A stretch of 64,000 nt of DNA, taken from assembly GCA_013141495.1 (NCBI GenBank), contig JABFQV010000008.1, positions 1 to 64,000 on the forward strand. Reading direction: 5' to 3'. The notes under the pieces were generated by a model. That model searched no databases. It was not told where the DNA came from and saw nothing but the letters and a program-made list of their open reading frames with translations. Each line of letters begins with the position of its first letter. Position 1 is the first letter of the stretch. Below are positions 40,914 through 51,000 of this stretch, piece after piece. This stretch comes from Methylotenera sp. GTDB taxonomy: Bacteria > Pseudomonadota > Gammaproteobacteria > Burkholderiales > Methylophilaceae. A program made the position numbers and the translations under genes.

Positions 40914-42188
40914 ATGAAATCAGGAGAGTTTATGCGATATATTTCCCAAATTTTTCTGTTGATCGCGTTACTGCAATCGACAGCTAATATAGCTTTGGCC
41001 GAACCAGTTCAACATGAGGTTGATCATTTTGATGTGCTGACGGTTAATCCTAACCTGCAATTGAACGAGGTGTTAGAAAAAACATTTTTACGTCATCCAT
41101 TACAGGCTACTTTACGATCACGCGATTCAGTCGTTTCTGCCAAAAAACTGGTAGCGAATGCCATGTTGCCAACAGCGCCTGCGGTGAGTTTATTGCATCA
41201 AAACGATGTGTTAGGCAGTGGCCGCGGTGAACGTGAGTGGCAAGCGGAGATGGAACTGCCGATTTGGCTACCTAACCAACGTAATAACCGACTAAAAGTG
41301 GCAGACGCGAGCCAATCGGGCGTGATTGCGAGCCGAGAAAGTTTAAAGTTGCATGTGGCGGGTCAGTTACGTGAGGCGTTATGGGATGTTGCCGCCAATG
41401 ACAACAATCTCGCCTTGGCGCTCAATCAATTAGAAGTGGCTAATAAGCTTCAGCGCGATGTTGAAAAGCGTCATCAGGCAGGTGAAATGGCTAAAACGGA
41501 TGTGATGCTGGCGCAACAGGAAACCTTACGTGCAGAAAAAGACAAATTGCGTGCCGAGGCTGAGGTGATGCATGCGCGACATCGTTATTATTTGCTTACA
41601 GGCATACGTGAATTACCTGTTAGTTATACCGAGAAGCAGTCTGAGCTGGAGGATTACAGTCAATCGTCAATCTGGCTTGAAGCCCAATCTAAGGTGGGAT
41701 TGGCAGAAACAGAGCGTAGCCTAGCGCAGGTAGAAAGCCATGAAAACATGCAGGTGTTATTTAATATGCGCAGTACAAAAGGTGCATTTGATAGCACAGC
41801 CAATGATAGCGTGGGGCTTAAATTGCGTATTCCATTTGGTGGTGAAACGCGTGCCGCGCCAATTAAAGCCGCAGCCGAGCTTGGGGTTGGCAATGCATTG
41901 AGCGAGCGCGAAACGCTTAAATATGCACTGGAGGCGGCTATGCATGAAGCTGAGCATAATTTAAGTGTAAGCCGTGAGGAATTAGCCATTGCCAATAAGC
42001 AGTTTGATATTGCTAAAGAGAGCGTCAGGCTCGCACAAAAGGCTTTTCAATTAGGTGAGGCTGATTTAGTTAGTTTGCTACGCGTACAAGCACAAACTTT
42101 TGAGGCTGAGCGCGCATTTACCACCCGTCAAATTCAAGTGCAGTGGGATATTGCCCGCTACAACCAAACCGTAGGAGTGCTTCCATGA
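40914..42188 (+). CDS. TolC-family outer membrane efflux protein (CzcC/CusC-like)
   Basis: Signal peptide, coiled-coil OEP domain; first gene of an RND tripartite set. Confidence 0.88.
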   Translation: MKSGEFMRYISQIFLLIALLQSTANIALAEPVQHEVDHFDVLTVNPNLQLNEVLEKTFLRHPLQATLRSRDSVVSAKKLVANAMLPTAPAVSLLHQNDVLGSGRGEREWQAEMELPIWLPNQRNNRLKVADASQSGVIASRESLKLHVAGQLREALWDVAANDNNLALALNQLEVANKLQRDVEKRHQAGEMAKTDVMLAQQETLRAEKDKLRAEAEVMHARHRYYLLTGIRELPVSYTEKQSELEDYSQSSIWLEAQSKVGLAETERSLAQVESHENMQVLFNMRSTKGAFDSTANDSVGLKLRIPFGGETRAAPIKAAAELGVGNALSERETLKYALEAAMHEAEHNLSVSREELAIANKQFDIAKESVRLAQKAFQLGEADLVSLLRVQAQTFEAERAFTTRQIQVQWDIARYNQTVGVLP

Positions 42189-43288
42189 GTTATTTTTATA
42201 AGCGTTATTTTGTATTGTTAAGTATGGCTACAGTGGCTTTAGTGAGTACCGCACAGGCGGCTGACATAGTCATGACAGCAACGCAACAACAGAGTTTAGG
42301 TGTTAGCGTCAGTGTAGTAGGTAAAAATACGGTGTTAAGTAGCCGTCGTTTTCCTGCCGAAATCGTGGTGCCGGTTGGTCAAGAGCGTGTAGTGAGTGCA
42401 CCGCAATCTGGTTTGCTGGATCAACTCTATGTGGCAGCAGGGCAAAGCGTTAAAAAAGGGCAAGTGATTGCGCATTTAATTAGCCCTGATTTATTAAACT
42501 TGCAGCGAGATTATCTGCAAGCGCAGACGCAAAAAAAGTTGGCAGCAAAAAGTTTATCTCGAGATGCTGAGTTATTGAAAGATGGCATTATTGCGCAACG
42601 CCGTTATTCGCAAACTGAAAGTGCGCATGAAGAAGCAAGTGCGGCATTAGCTCAGCGTAAGCAGGCTTTAAATTTAGCGGGAATGAATGATGTTGCTATT
42701 GGTAAGTTAAGCCCAACGTCAGGCATGACGAGTGGTATTAGCATTGTGGCGCCTATGGATGGTCAGGTGTTAGCGCAAATGGTCATCAGCGGCCAGCGCG
42801 TGGACATGGCGATGCCGTTGTATAGAATTGCTAAACTGAACCCGCTTTGGCTAGAAATACATGCCCCGCTTGAAGGTTTGCCGTTTGTTAAACAAGGCAT
42901 GCCGGTGCAAATTCCTAAACTGCAGGCAAGTGGTAAGCTGATTGCGGTGATCCGTAGTGTGAATAAAACAGATCAAACCTTGCACTTACGGGCAGAAATC
43001 ACCAACGGCGCTGAAAAACTATCGCCAGGACAGATTGTTGAGGCTGAAATTAGCCTTGGCGGACAGTCGCAACATTTTAGCGTGCCAAAATCGGCGCTTG
43101 CAAGGCAGGGCGCTACAGCGGTTGTATTTGTGCAAACAAAAACCGGGTTTAGTCCGCTCACAGTAAAAGTTATTTCTGAGCAGGGTGATGAGGCGATTGT
43201 TGACGCGGCATTTAAAGGTGATGAGAAAATTGCAGTGACAGGTATTGCTGCCATTAAAGGTGCCTGGTTAGGTTTGGGTGGCGAATAA
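42185..43288 (+). CDS. RND efflux periplasmic adaptor subunit (CzcB/CusB-like)
   Basis: GLLDQLYVAAGQSVKKGQVIAHLISPDLLNLQRDYL; start at ATG 42185 overlapping the upstream stop. Confidence 0.9.
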   Translation: MSYFYKRYFVLLSMATVALVSTAQAADIVMTATQQQSLGVSVSVVGKNTVLSSRRFPAEIVVPVGQERVVSAPQSGLLDQLYVAAGQSVKKGQVIAHLISPDLLNLQRDYLQAQTQKKLAAKSLSRDAELLKDGIIAQRRYSQTESAHEEASAALAQRKQALNLAGMNDVAIGKLSPTSGMTSGISIVAPMDGQVLAQMVISGQRVDMAMPLYRIAKLNPLWLEIHAPLEGLPFVKQGMPVQIPKLQASGKLIAVIRSVNKTDQTLHLRAEITNGAEKLSPGQIVEAEISLGGQSQHFSVPKSALARQGATAVVFVQTKTGFSPLTVKVISEQGDEAIVDAAFKGDEKIAVTGIAAIKGAWLGLGGE

Positions 43289-46200
43289 TGTTAGCTAAAC
43301 TCATTCAATTTGCGCTCACGCAGCGCTTACTCATGCTGATTCTTACGCTAGGCTTGGCGGCGGCGGGCGCGCTAGCTTATCAATCATTACCGATTGATGC
43401 CTTTCCCGACGTATCTTCAACGCAGGTTAAAATCATTATTAAAGCGCCCGGCATGACGCCAGAAGAAGTTGAAGCGCGTATTACCGCCCCGATTGAAGTT
43501 GAGATGCTGGGTATTCCGCATCAGGTTGGCTTGCGCGCGGTGGCCAAGTATGCGCTCACTGACATTACGGTGGATTTTAAAGATGGAACCGATATTTATT
43601 GGGCACGGCAACAGGTGGCCGAGCGCCTGAATGCAGTATGGAGTAATTTACCTGCTGATGTTTCTGGCGGTATGGCGCCGTTAACGACACCTTTGGGTGA
43701 GATGTTTATGTTTACGGTGCAAAGCGATACGCTGAGCTTACAAGAGAAACGTAGCTTGTTGGACTGGGTGATTCGCCCGCAATTGCGCACAGTGCCAGGG
43801 GTTGCCGATGTGAATGCGCTAGGTGGCTTGGTGCGCAGCTTTGAAATTGTGCCAGACAATGCACGTATGTATGCGCGTGGCGTGGCAATTGATACGTTAC
43901 AAAGCGTGTTAGAAAACAATAATCGTAACGGTGGTGCTGGCAGGCTAAGCGATGGCGAAGGTTCATTGTTGGTGCGCGCTGAAGGCGGCTTTAAAACCAT
44001 CGATGACGTTAAAAACACCATTGTGCGTAGCGAGCAGGGCATGTCGGTCAGAATTGCCGATGTTGCCGATGTCCGCATAGGCTCACTCACTCGTTATGGC
44101 GCTGTTACCAGCAATGGCACAGGGGAGGTGGTAGAAGGCTTGGTGTTAGGTTTACGTGGCGCCAATGCACAAAAACTGGTCGAAGGCGTAAAAGCCAAGC
44201 TTGCCGAAATTGCACCTAGTCTGCCTAAAGGTACCAACATCCATGTTTTTTATGATCGCGGTAATTTGGTAGAGCGTGCAGTACATACCGTGACTAAAGC
44301 ATTATTAGAAGCCGTGGTGTTGGTGCTGATATTACTGGTATTGTTTTTAGGTAATTTTAGAGCTGCATTGACCATTGCTTTCATACTGCCGCTGTCAGCT
44401 TTATTTACTTTTTTACTCATGCGTAATTTTGACATGTCCGCCAATTTAATGAGCTTGGGCGGCTTGACCATTGCCATTGGTATGTTGGTGGATGCCGCGG
44501 TGGTGGTGGTTGAGAATGTGGTTTCGCATCTGGCGGATACTAAAAAGGCAGGCTCCTTGCCCAGAATGCATATTATCTACCGTGCCGTACGTGAGGTCAG
44601 CGTGCCGGTTACAGCGGGGGTGTTAATTATCATCACCGTGTTTTTACCTTTACTCACTTTGCAAGGGCTTGAAGGCAAGCTGTTTACACCAGTTGCGCTG
44701 ACTATTATGTTTGCCTTGGCGGGGTCGCTGTTTTTATCTCTAACTGTCATCCCCGTGCTGGCTTCATTTCTACTCAAAGAAGTCAGCCATGAAGAACCGT
44801 GGTTAGTGAGAAAAGCGTTAAGCGTTTATGAGCCGATACTTAACTGGTCTTTAGATCATGCCAAATTGATTGTCATCGGTGCCTTTGTGCTGTTAGCTGT
44901 TACCGGCGTTGTTTATACGCAAATTGGTAAAACCTTTATGCCTACCATGGATGAAGGCGATCTGATTGTTGGGGTGGAAAAATTGCCGTCCATCAATCTG
45001 CAACAAAGCTTGCTCACTGATATGAACGTGCAGCGTGCTATTTTAAGCCAAGTGCCTGAAGTGAAGGGCGTTTTTTCCAGAGTTGGCTCAGACGAACTTG
45101 GGCTAGACCCGATGGGCTTAAATCAAACCGATAACTTTTTGATTTTAAAGCCGACCAGTGAATGGCGCATGAAAACCAAAGAAGCGTTAATTGACGAGCT
45201 ACGCAAGGTCATGGCGCAAATGCCGGGTTTGGATTACAGCTTTACACAGCCTATTGACATGCGTGTGAATGAAATGATTTTAGGCGTGCGCGGAGATTTA
45301 GCCATCAAGATATTCGGCCCTGATTTAAAAGCACTCGATGCTAAAGCGCAGCAAATCATCAGTATTTTGGATTCGATTAAAGGCAGCCAGGACGTTTATA
45401 CGCCGCAAAATAGTGGTGTTCAATATCTGCAAATTAAAATAGACCGTGTAGCTGCAGGCAGGCTGGGTTTAGATATTGCTGAAATTGAAAATATCTTGCT
45501 GGCCCAACTTGAAGGCAAGCAGGTAGGTGTCGTGCAAGAAGCCCAAAAACGTACGCCAGTGTTGCTTCGCGGTAGCGTAGATTTACGTGCGTCACCGTCA
45601 GACTTCGGCAACTTAATGCTCACGCTGTCTAATGGCACCAACGTGCCACTTTCAGCCGTGGCTAAAATAGAGCGTGAAGAAGGCCCGGTAAAGGTGGATA
45701 GAGAGCGTGGCGTGCGTATGGTGGTGGTTACCGCCAATATCCGTAACCGTGATTTAGTCAGCTTTGTAGATGAAGCCAGGCAACGCATTGATAGCGAAGT
45801 GAAGCTAGAAGAGGGTTACTCTATTAAATTAGGTGGCCAGTTTGAAAATCAGCAACGCGCTGCGGCTCGTTTAGCTATTGTAGTGCCTGTTGCCATTGGT
45901 TTGATTTTCTTACTGTTGTTCGCTACTTTTGGCTCGATTAAACAATCCTTGCTAATTTTATCTAACATTCCATTTGCCATGATAGGCGGTGTGTTTGGTT
46001 TGTGGATTTCAGGCGAGTATTTATCGGTGCCGGCTTCAGTTGGATTTATTGCTTTGCTGGGGATTGCAGTATTGAACGGCGTAGTGATGGTGAGCTATTT
46101 TAATCTGCTGGCAGCGCAGGGAATGGATCAATTAAGCATTGTGGTTGAAGGCGCAAAGCGCAGACTAAGACCGGTGTTGATGACGGCAAGTATTGCCGCA

Positions 46201-46347
46201 TTTGGCTTGGTGCCACTGTTATTTGCTACCGGCCCAGGTTCAGAGATTCAAAAGCCGCTCGCCATTGTAGTGATTGGTGGTCTGGTGACCTCAACCGCAC
46301 TCACATTGGTCTTGCTGCCCATTTTTTATCGACGATTTTTTAAGTAG
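43288..46347 (+). CDS. CusA/CzcA family heavy-metal efflux RND transporter
   Basis: 1019 aa; AYQSLPIDAFPDVSSTQVKIIIKAPGMTPEEVEARITAPIE; AIGMLVDAAVVVVENV. Confidence 0.94.
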   Translation: MLAKLIQFALTQRLLMLILTLGLAAAGALAYQSLPIDAFPDVSSTQVKIIIKAPGMTPEEVEARITAPIEVEMLGIPHQVGLRAVAKYALTDITVDFKDGTDIYWARQQVAERLNAVWSNLPADVSGGMAPLTTPLGEMFMFTVQSDTLSLQEKRSLLDWVIRPQLRTVPGVADVNALGGLVRSFEIVPDNARMYARGVAIDTLQSVLENNNRNGGAGRLSDGEGSLLVRAEGGFKTIDDVKNTIVRSEQGMSVRIADVADVRIGSLTRYGAVTSNGTGEVVEGLVLGLRGANAQKLVEGVKAKLAEIAPSLPKGTNIHVFYDRGNLVERAVHTVTKALLEAVVLVLILLVLFLGNFRAALTIAFILPLSALFTFLLMRNFDMSANLMSLGGLTIAIGMLVDAAVVVVENVVSHLADTKKAGSLPRMHIIYRAVREVSVPVTAGVLIIITVFLPLLTLQGLEGKLFTPVALTIMFALAGSLFLSLTVIPVLASFLLKEVSHEEPWLVRKALSVYEPILNWSLDHAKLIVIGAFVLLAVTGVVYTQIGKTFMPTMDEGDLIVGVEKLPSINLQQSLLTDMNVQRAILSQVPEVKGVFSRVGSDELGLDPMGLNQTDNFLILKPTSEWRMKTKEALIDELRKVMAQMPGLDYSFTQPIDMRVNEMILGVRGDLAIKIFGPDLKALDAKAQQIISILDSIKGSQDVYTPQNSGVQYLQIKIDRVAAGRLGLDIAEIENILLAQLEGKQVGVVQEAQKRTPVLLRGSVDLRASPSDFGNLMLTLSNGTNVPLSAVAKIEREEGPVKVDRERGVRMVVVTANIRNRDLVSFVDEARQRIDSEVKLEEGYSIKLGGQFENQQRAAARLAIVVPVAIGLIFLLLFATFGSIKQSLLILSNIPFAMIGGVFGLWISGEYLSVPASVGFIALLGIAVLNGVVMVSYFNLLAAQGMDQLSIVVEGAKRRLRPVLMTASIAAFGLVPLLFATGPGSEIQKPLAIVVIGGLVTSTALTLVLLPIFYRRFFK

Positions 46348-46356
46348 AGGTGGACT

Positions 46357-46695
46357 ATGACACAAGATACAACTTTGCAGAATTCAGTAGCGCAAGGTCT
46401 TTTAATTATCATTGCGCCACCTGATTTAGAAGAAACATTGATTGATATATTGTTGCAAAAAACCGAAATTTCCGGTTTTACAACCAGTAATGTGAGCGGC
46501 CATGGCAGTAGCCATGGCGAAGGTGTCGTCAAATTGAGTATCGCGGAGCAGGTGACAGGCAGGCAACGGCGGGTACAGTTTATGACGCATGCTGTGCTTG
46601 TTGATTTGCAAAACCTAGTGGCGAGCCTTAAAGTGCAATTTAAAAATACAGATATACACTATATATTGATGCCGATTGCAGAAATACCGGCGTGA
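46357..46695 (+). CDS. DUF3240 family protein
   Basis: LLIIIAPPDLEETLIDILLQKTEISGFTTSNVSGHGSSHGE; immediately after the RND pump gene. Confidence 0.82.
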   Translation: MTQDTTLQNSVAQGLLIIIAPPDLEETLIDILLQKTEISGFTTSNVSGHGSSHGEGVVKLSIAEQVTGRQRRVQFMTHAVLVDLQNLVASLKVQFKNTDIHYILMPIAEIPA

Positions 46696-46716
46696 TGTAG
46701 AAGTCAAATGACAAAC

Positions 46717-46745
46717 AAAAAGCCGCAGCAATGCGGCTTTTTGTT
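46717..46745 (+). terminator. Rho-independent terminator of the efflux operon
   Basis: aaaaagccgca-gcaa-tgcggctttttgttt. Confidence 0.85.
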
Positions 46746-46953
46746 TATGGTGCGTCCGTTAGGTTACCTCAGCTAGACTCATAATCTTTGTGTATATTTA
46801 CCTTGCATAGCCACGCATGGAAAGATACAGTTTAAATTAAATTAACGGTTAAGTTTGATGTAGGTCAAGTCATCTATTTGTGTGGGTAGCCAGCCAGATG
46901 ATGAGATAGTAGAATCGCCGTGCTTTTTTATAAATCAATAAGTTAAGTCTGAT

Positions 46954-48051
46954 ATGACCCAAAATTCCAGCGCCACAATTTTAATTGTTGATGACATGGC
47001 TGAAAATCTGCACGTGTTCAGCGAGTTGTTGCGTCCGCAATACCGTGTGTTGGCGGCTACATCAGGGCCGGTGGCGCTACGTATTGCCAATAGTTTGCCT
47101 AAGCCAGATTTAATTTTGCTTGATGTGATGATGCCGGAAATGGATGGTTACGAGGTGTTGCGCACACTGCAAGATAACGACGCTACCCGGAATATCCCCG
47201 TTATTTTTGTAACAGCGCTGGCAGAATCTTCAGATGAAGAGCTTGGCCTAAGGCTAGGTGCAGTCGATTATATTGCCAAGCCGATTAAGCCGTTGGTGGC
47301 ATTAGCACGTGTGCGCACGCAGCTTGAAGCCAAGCAGGCGCGTGATTGGTTGCAAAACCAAAATGTATTACTAGAGGCAGAGGTCGCCAAGCGCATGGCA
47401 GAAAATAACCTTACGCAACAAATTAGCATACGCGCGCTGGCGCATCTTGCTGAAATTCGTGACACTGAAACCGGTAATCACTTGCGCCGCACCCAAGGTT
47501 ATGTGCATTGTTTAGCCCTTAGCTTGAAGCAGCATCCGCGCTTTGCCGACACGCTCACTGACCGCTATATTGATTTACTCTCACGCTCCGCGCCATTGCA
47601 TGATATTGGCAAGGTTGGCATCCCTGATTACATCTTACTTAAACCCGGTAAGCTCACGCCAGAAGAATGGGCGATTATGCAGACGCATTCTAAAATGGGT
47701 AGCGATGCGATTGAAGCTGCTGAAAATGATTTTCAGGTAAAAATCCCTTTTTTAACCATTGCCAAACAGATCGCGCATTGGCATCACGAAAAATGGGATG
47801 GTACCGGTTACCCAGATGGTTTGGCTGGGGATGAAATCCCCGTTTGCGCGCGCATTATGGCGTTGGCAGATGTATTTGACGCGCTTACCTCGGCACGTGC
47901 CTATAAGGCGCCAATGCCTTATGCCGAAGCGCGTGACGTGATTATAGCTGGTAGCGGTAAGCACTTTGACCCTGACTTGGTTGAAGCTTTTATTGCGAAT
48001 TTTGATGAATTTTCTAAAATTGGCAGGCAGCTTGCAGATGCCGGCCAATAA
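46954..48051 (+). CDS. Response regulator with HD-GYP c-di-GMP phosphodiesterase domain
   Basis: [17 protein letters not shown]...[55 protein letters not shown]. Confidence 0.95.
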   Translation: MTQNSSATILIVDDMAENLHVFSELLRPQYRVLAATSGPVALRIANSLPKPDLILLDVMMPEMDGYEVLRTLQDNDATRNIPVIFVTALAESSDEELGLRLGAVDYIAKPIKPLVALARVRTQLEAKQARDWLQNQNVLLEAEVAKRMAENNLTQQISIRALAHLAEIRDTETGNHLRRTQGYVHCLALSLKQHPRFADTLTDRYIDLLSRSAPLHDIGKVGIPDYILLKPGKLTPEEWAIMQTHSKMGSDAIEAAENDFQVKIPFLTIAKQIAHWHHEKWDGTGYPDGLAGDEIPVCARIMALADVFDALTSARAYKAPMPYAEARDVIIAGSGKHFDPDLVEAFIANFDEFSKIGRQLADAGQ

Positions 48052-48095
48052 GCCTTGTTGGCACCAATGAATACCAATCTATTGAAAGTGTGGCG

Positions 48096-51000
48096 ATGAG
48101 TCAACATCAGGCCTCAGCACATGAGGCACAAGGCGCAAACCTAGCTGTTGCCCGCGAGCAACGACGGGCTATTTTAAAGCCAGTGTTGATTTACGCCATA
48201 TTTGCAGGTCTTTGGATACTGTTTTCAGATCATTTAGTTGTACACCTGTTTAGTGACCCTGAGCAGATGGCGCTTGCCGGCACCATTAAAGGCTGGCTAT
48301 TTGTACTTGTGACTACGGGCTTGCTGTATTTATTGCTTGGCAGTTGGGCTGAAAAACTAAGTTCAGCAACATCTAGGCTTGGTGTGACAAATACAAAGCC
48401 ACCTATCGCTCGGATTAGCTTCATTTTTATTGCATTAACTTTAGTGGCACCATTGACTGGGGTGTTATTTGTTAGCTTACAAACGCCAGCGGTTGAAAAA
48501 AAAGCTTATCAAGATTTAGAAGTTGTCGTGCGGCTTAAAGCCGAACAAATTGAAAACTGGTTAACAGAGCAAAATAGTGATGCCAAAGGGTTAACCGCAT
48601 CAGTGGGGCTAAATAATCGCATACATAAAGTAGCACAAGGCAGGGCAAGCGCACTAGAGCGAGGCCTGATTTTAGAACGGTTTAAAAGCTTCATTGCCGA
48701 TGAATCCTATCACAGTATTTTGCTGTTGGATCAGCAAGGTAATGTGCTGTTAGCTCAGGGTGAGCCTTTAGCGTTAACTCCGGAAATACGTGATTTAAAT
48801 ACACGGGCTATTCGTAGTATGCAGCTACAACGCAGTCAGCTGTTTCAAGATGAAGCCGGCAAAGCGCGCATAGATTGGCTGTTGCCGGTGGTGGTGAAAG
48901 AGGTGCAAGGGGAGCATGCGGTAGCCAGCATCTTATTGAGTACTGTGGCCGATGAGTTTTTGTACCCGCTGATTCAAACCTGGCCTAGCGCAAGTGCCAG
49001 TGCAGAAACACTATTAACGCGCCGAGATGGTAATGCCGTCATGTATTTGAATGAATTGCGGCACCGTAAACATACCGCGTTTATCCTGAAGTTCCCGCTT
49101 GATCATCCAACACTTCCTGCTGCGATTGCAGTCAATGCAAATAAGCCCGGCCATTTTTTTGGCACAGATTATCGTGGCGTTAAGGTGCTATCAACGTATC
49201 GTCCTATTACTGGCACTGATTGGATGCTGGTGGCTGAAATCGACCGTGATGAAGTGTTCACGCCACTTTGGCATAGTATGTACTGGATCAGTTTAATCGC
49301 GTTTGCCGCCGTCGCCAGCATTATGATGGCGCTATGGTTATTGTGGCGTCAACAGCAGCGCACGCAGCAGTTAACCCTGCTGGCACAAAAGTCGCAGAGC
49401 AATCAGCTAGTGGCTTCGATTGCGGATAACTCTTCAGATGCAATTTTTATTAAAGACCTTGCCGGGCGTTATTTGCTGGTTAACCCAACGGCGGCGATTG
49501 CGTTAGGGGCTAGCTCTGAATATATTTTAGGTAAAACAGATGACGAGTTGCTCGCCCCAGGGCAAGCAGAAATGCTTAGAGCCAATGATCTGCGCACAGT
49601 AGAAAGCGGCGTATTAAATACTTATGAAGAAAACGTCACTACGCCTGACGGAGTGCGCACTTACTCAGCCGCTAAAGGTGTAATACGCGATGCGCAAGGT
49701 AACGTGACCGCCTTGTTTGGTATCTCACGTGATATGACTGAGCGCAAGGTAATGGAGGATATGCTGCAAGAAAAGGCGTTCCGCCTTAACGAGGCAGAAC
49801 GCATTGCAAATTTAGGTAGCTGGTCACTAAACCATGAAACTGGTGGGTTGACATGGAGTGACCACATTTACCAATTGTTTGAAATGAGCCCAGAGAAGTT
49901 CAGCGCAACTTATGCCGCGTTTTTAAACGCGATTCATCCGGATGATCGTGATGCTGTTAACGCTGCTTATGCAAACTCGCTTAAAACGCAAACTCCATAC
50001 AACATTACGCATCGTTTATTGATGGCAGATGGCCGCATTAAGTGGGTAGATGAACGGTGCGACACAAAATTTGATGAGGCAGGCAAGCCATTGGTTTCAC
50101 ACGGTACTGTGCAAGATATTACTGCGCATATTCAAGCTGAAGCCGAAATTGCAACGGCGCGCGATTTATTGCTAAAAGTGATCGATACCGCGCCAATCCG
50201 GGTGTTTTGGAAAGATAGTCACTTACGCTACCTGGGTTGTAATACATTATTTGCACAAGATGCAGGCTGGGCAAGGCCCGAAGATATAATCGGCAAAGAT
50301 GACTTTCAAATGGCGTGGGCCGAACAAGCTGAGCTGTATCGTCGTGATGACTTTGAGGTGATGGCAGGTGGGGTTGCCAAGTTAAATTATATTGAGCCAC
50401 AAACCACTAAAAGTGGCGATAGTATTTGGTTAAGCACCTCTAAAGTGCCACTTAAAAATATCCATGGTGAAACCATCGGCTTGCTAGGGATTTATGAAGA
50501 TGTCACTGAGCACCAGCAAGCCGAAGATAAAATAAAACTGCTGTCACAGTTATACGCATTGCTGAGTTACTGTAATCAAGCGATTGTGCGTAGTGATAAT
50601 CAGCAGGATTTATTTCAGCGTATTTGTGATGCCGCAGTAAAGTTTGGTAGTTTGAAAATGGCGTGGATTGGCTTGACCGATACTGAAAGCAGCTTGATTA
50701 AGCCCGTTGCTATTTGTGGCGATGTACATGGTTATTTACAGGATATTCAAATTTCGGTTGATGCCAACAGTCCTTTTGGGCAAGGACCTACCGGCGTTTC
50801 TGTTCGTGAAAATCACCCCGTTTTTGTGCAGGATTTTCTTCATGATCCCCGCACATCCGCTTGGCATGAGCGCGGTGAAAACTCGGGCTTGCATGCTTCA
50901 GCCTCTCTGCCGTTGCGTTGCCATGGGCTAACGATAGGCGCTTTTACTTTGTATGCCGGTGAAATTAACGCCTTTGATGATGACGTGCAGAGTTTGCTGA

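Noticed and set aside
43596-44090. 164-aa minus-strand ORF antisense to the RND pump
   Set aside because: Shadow ORF over a confidently identified CusA/CzcA gene.
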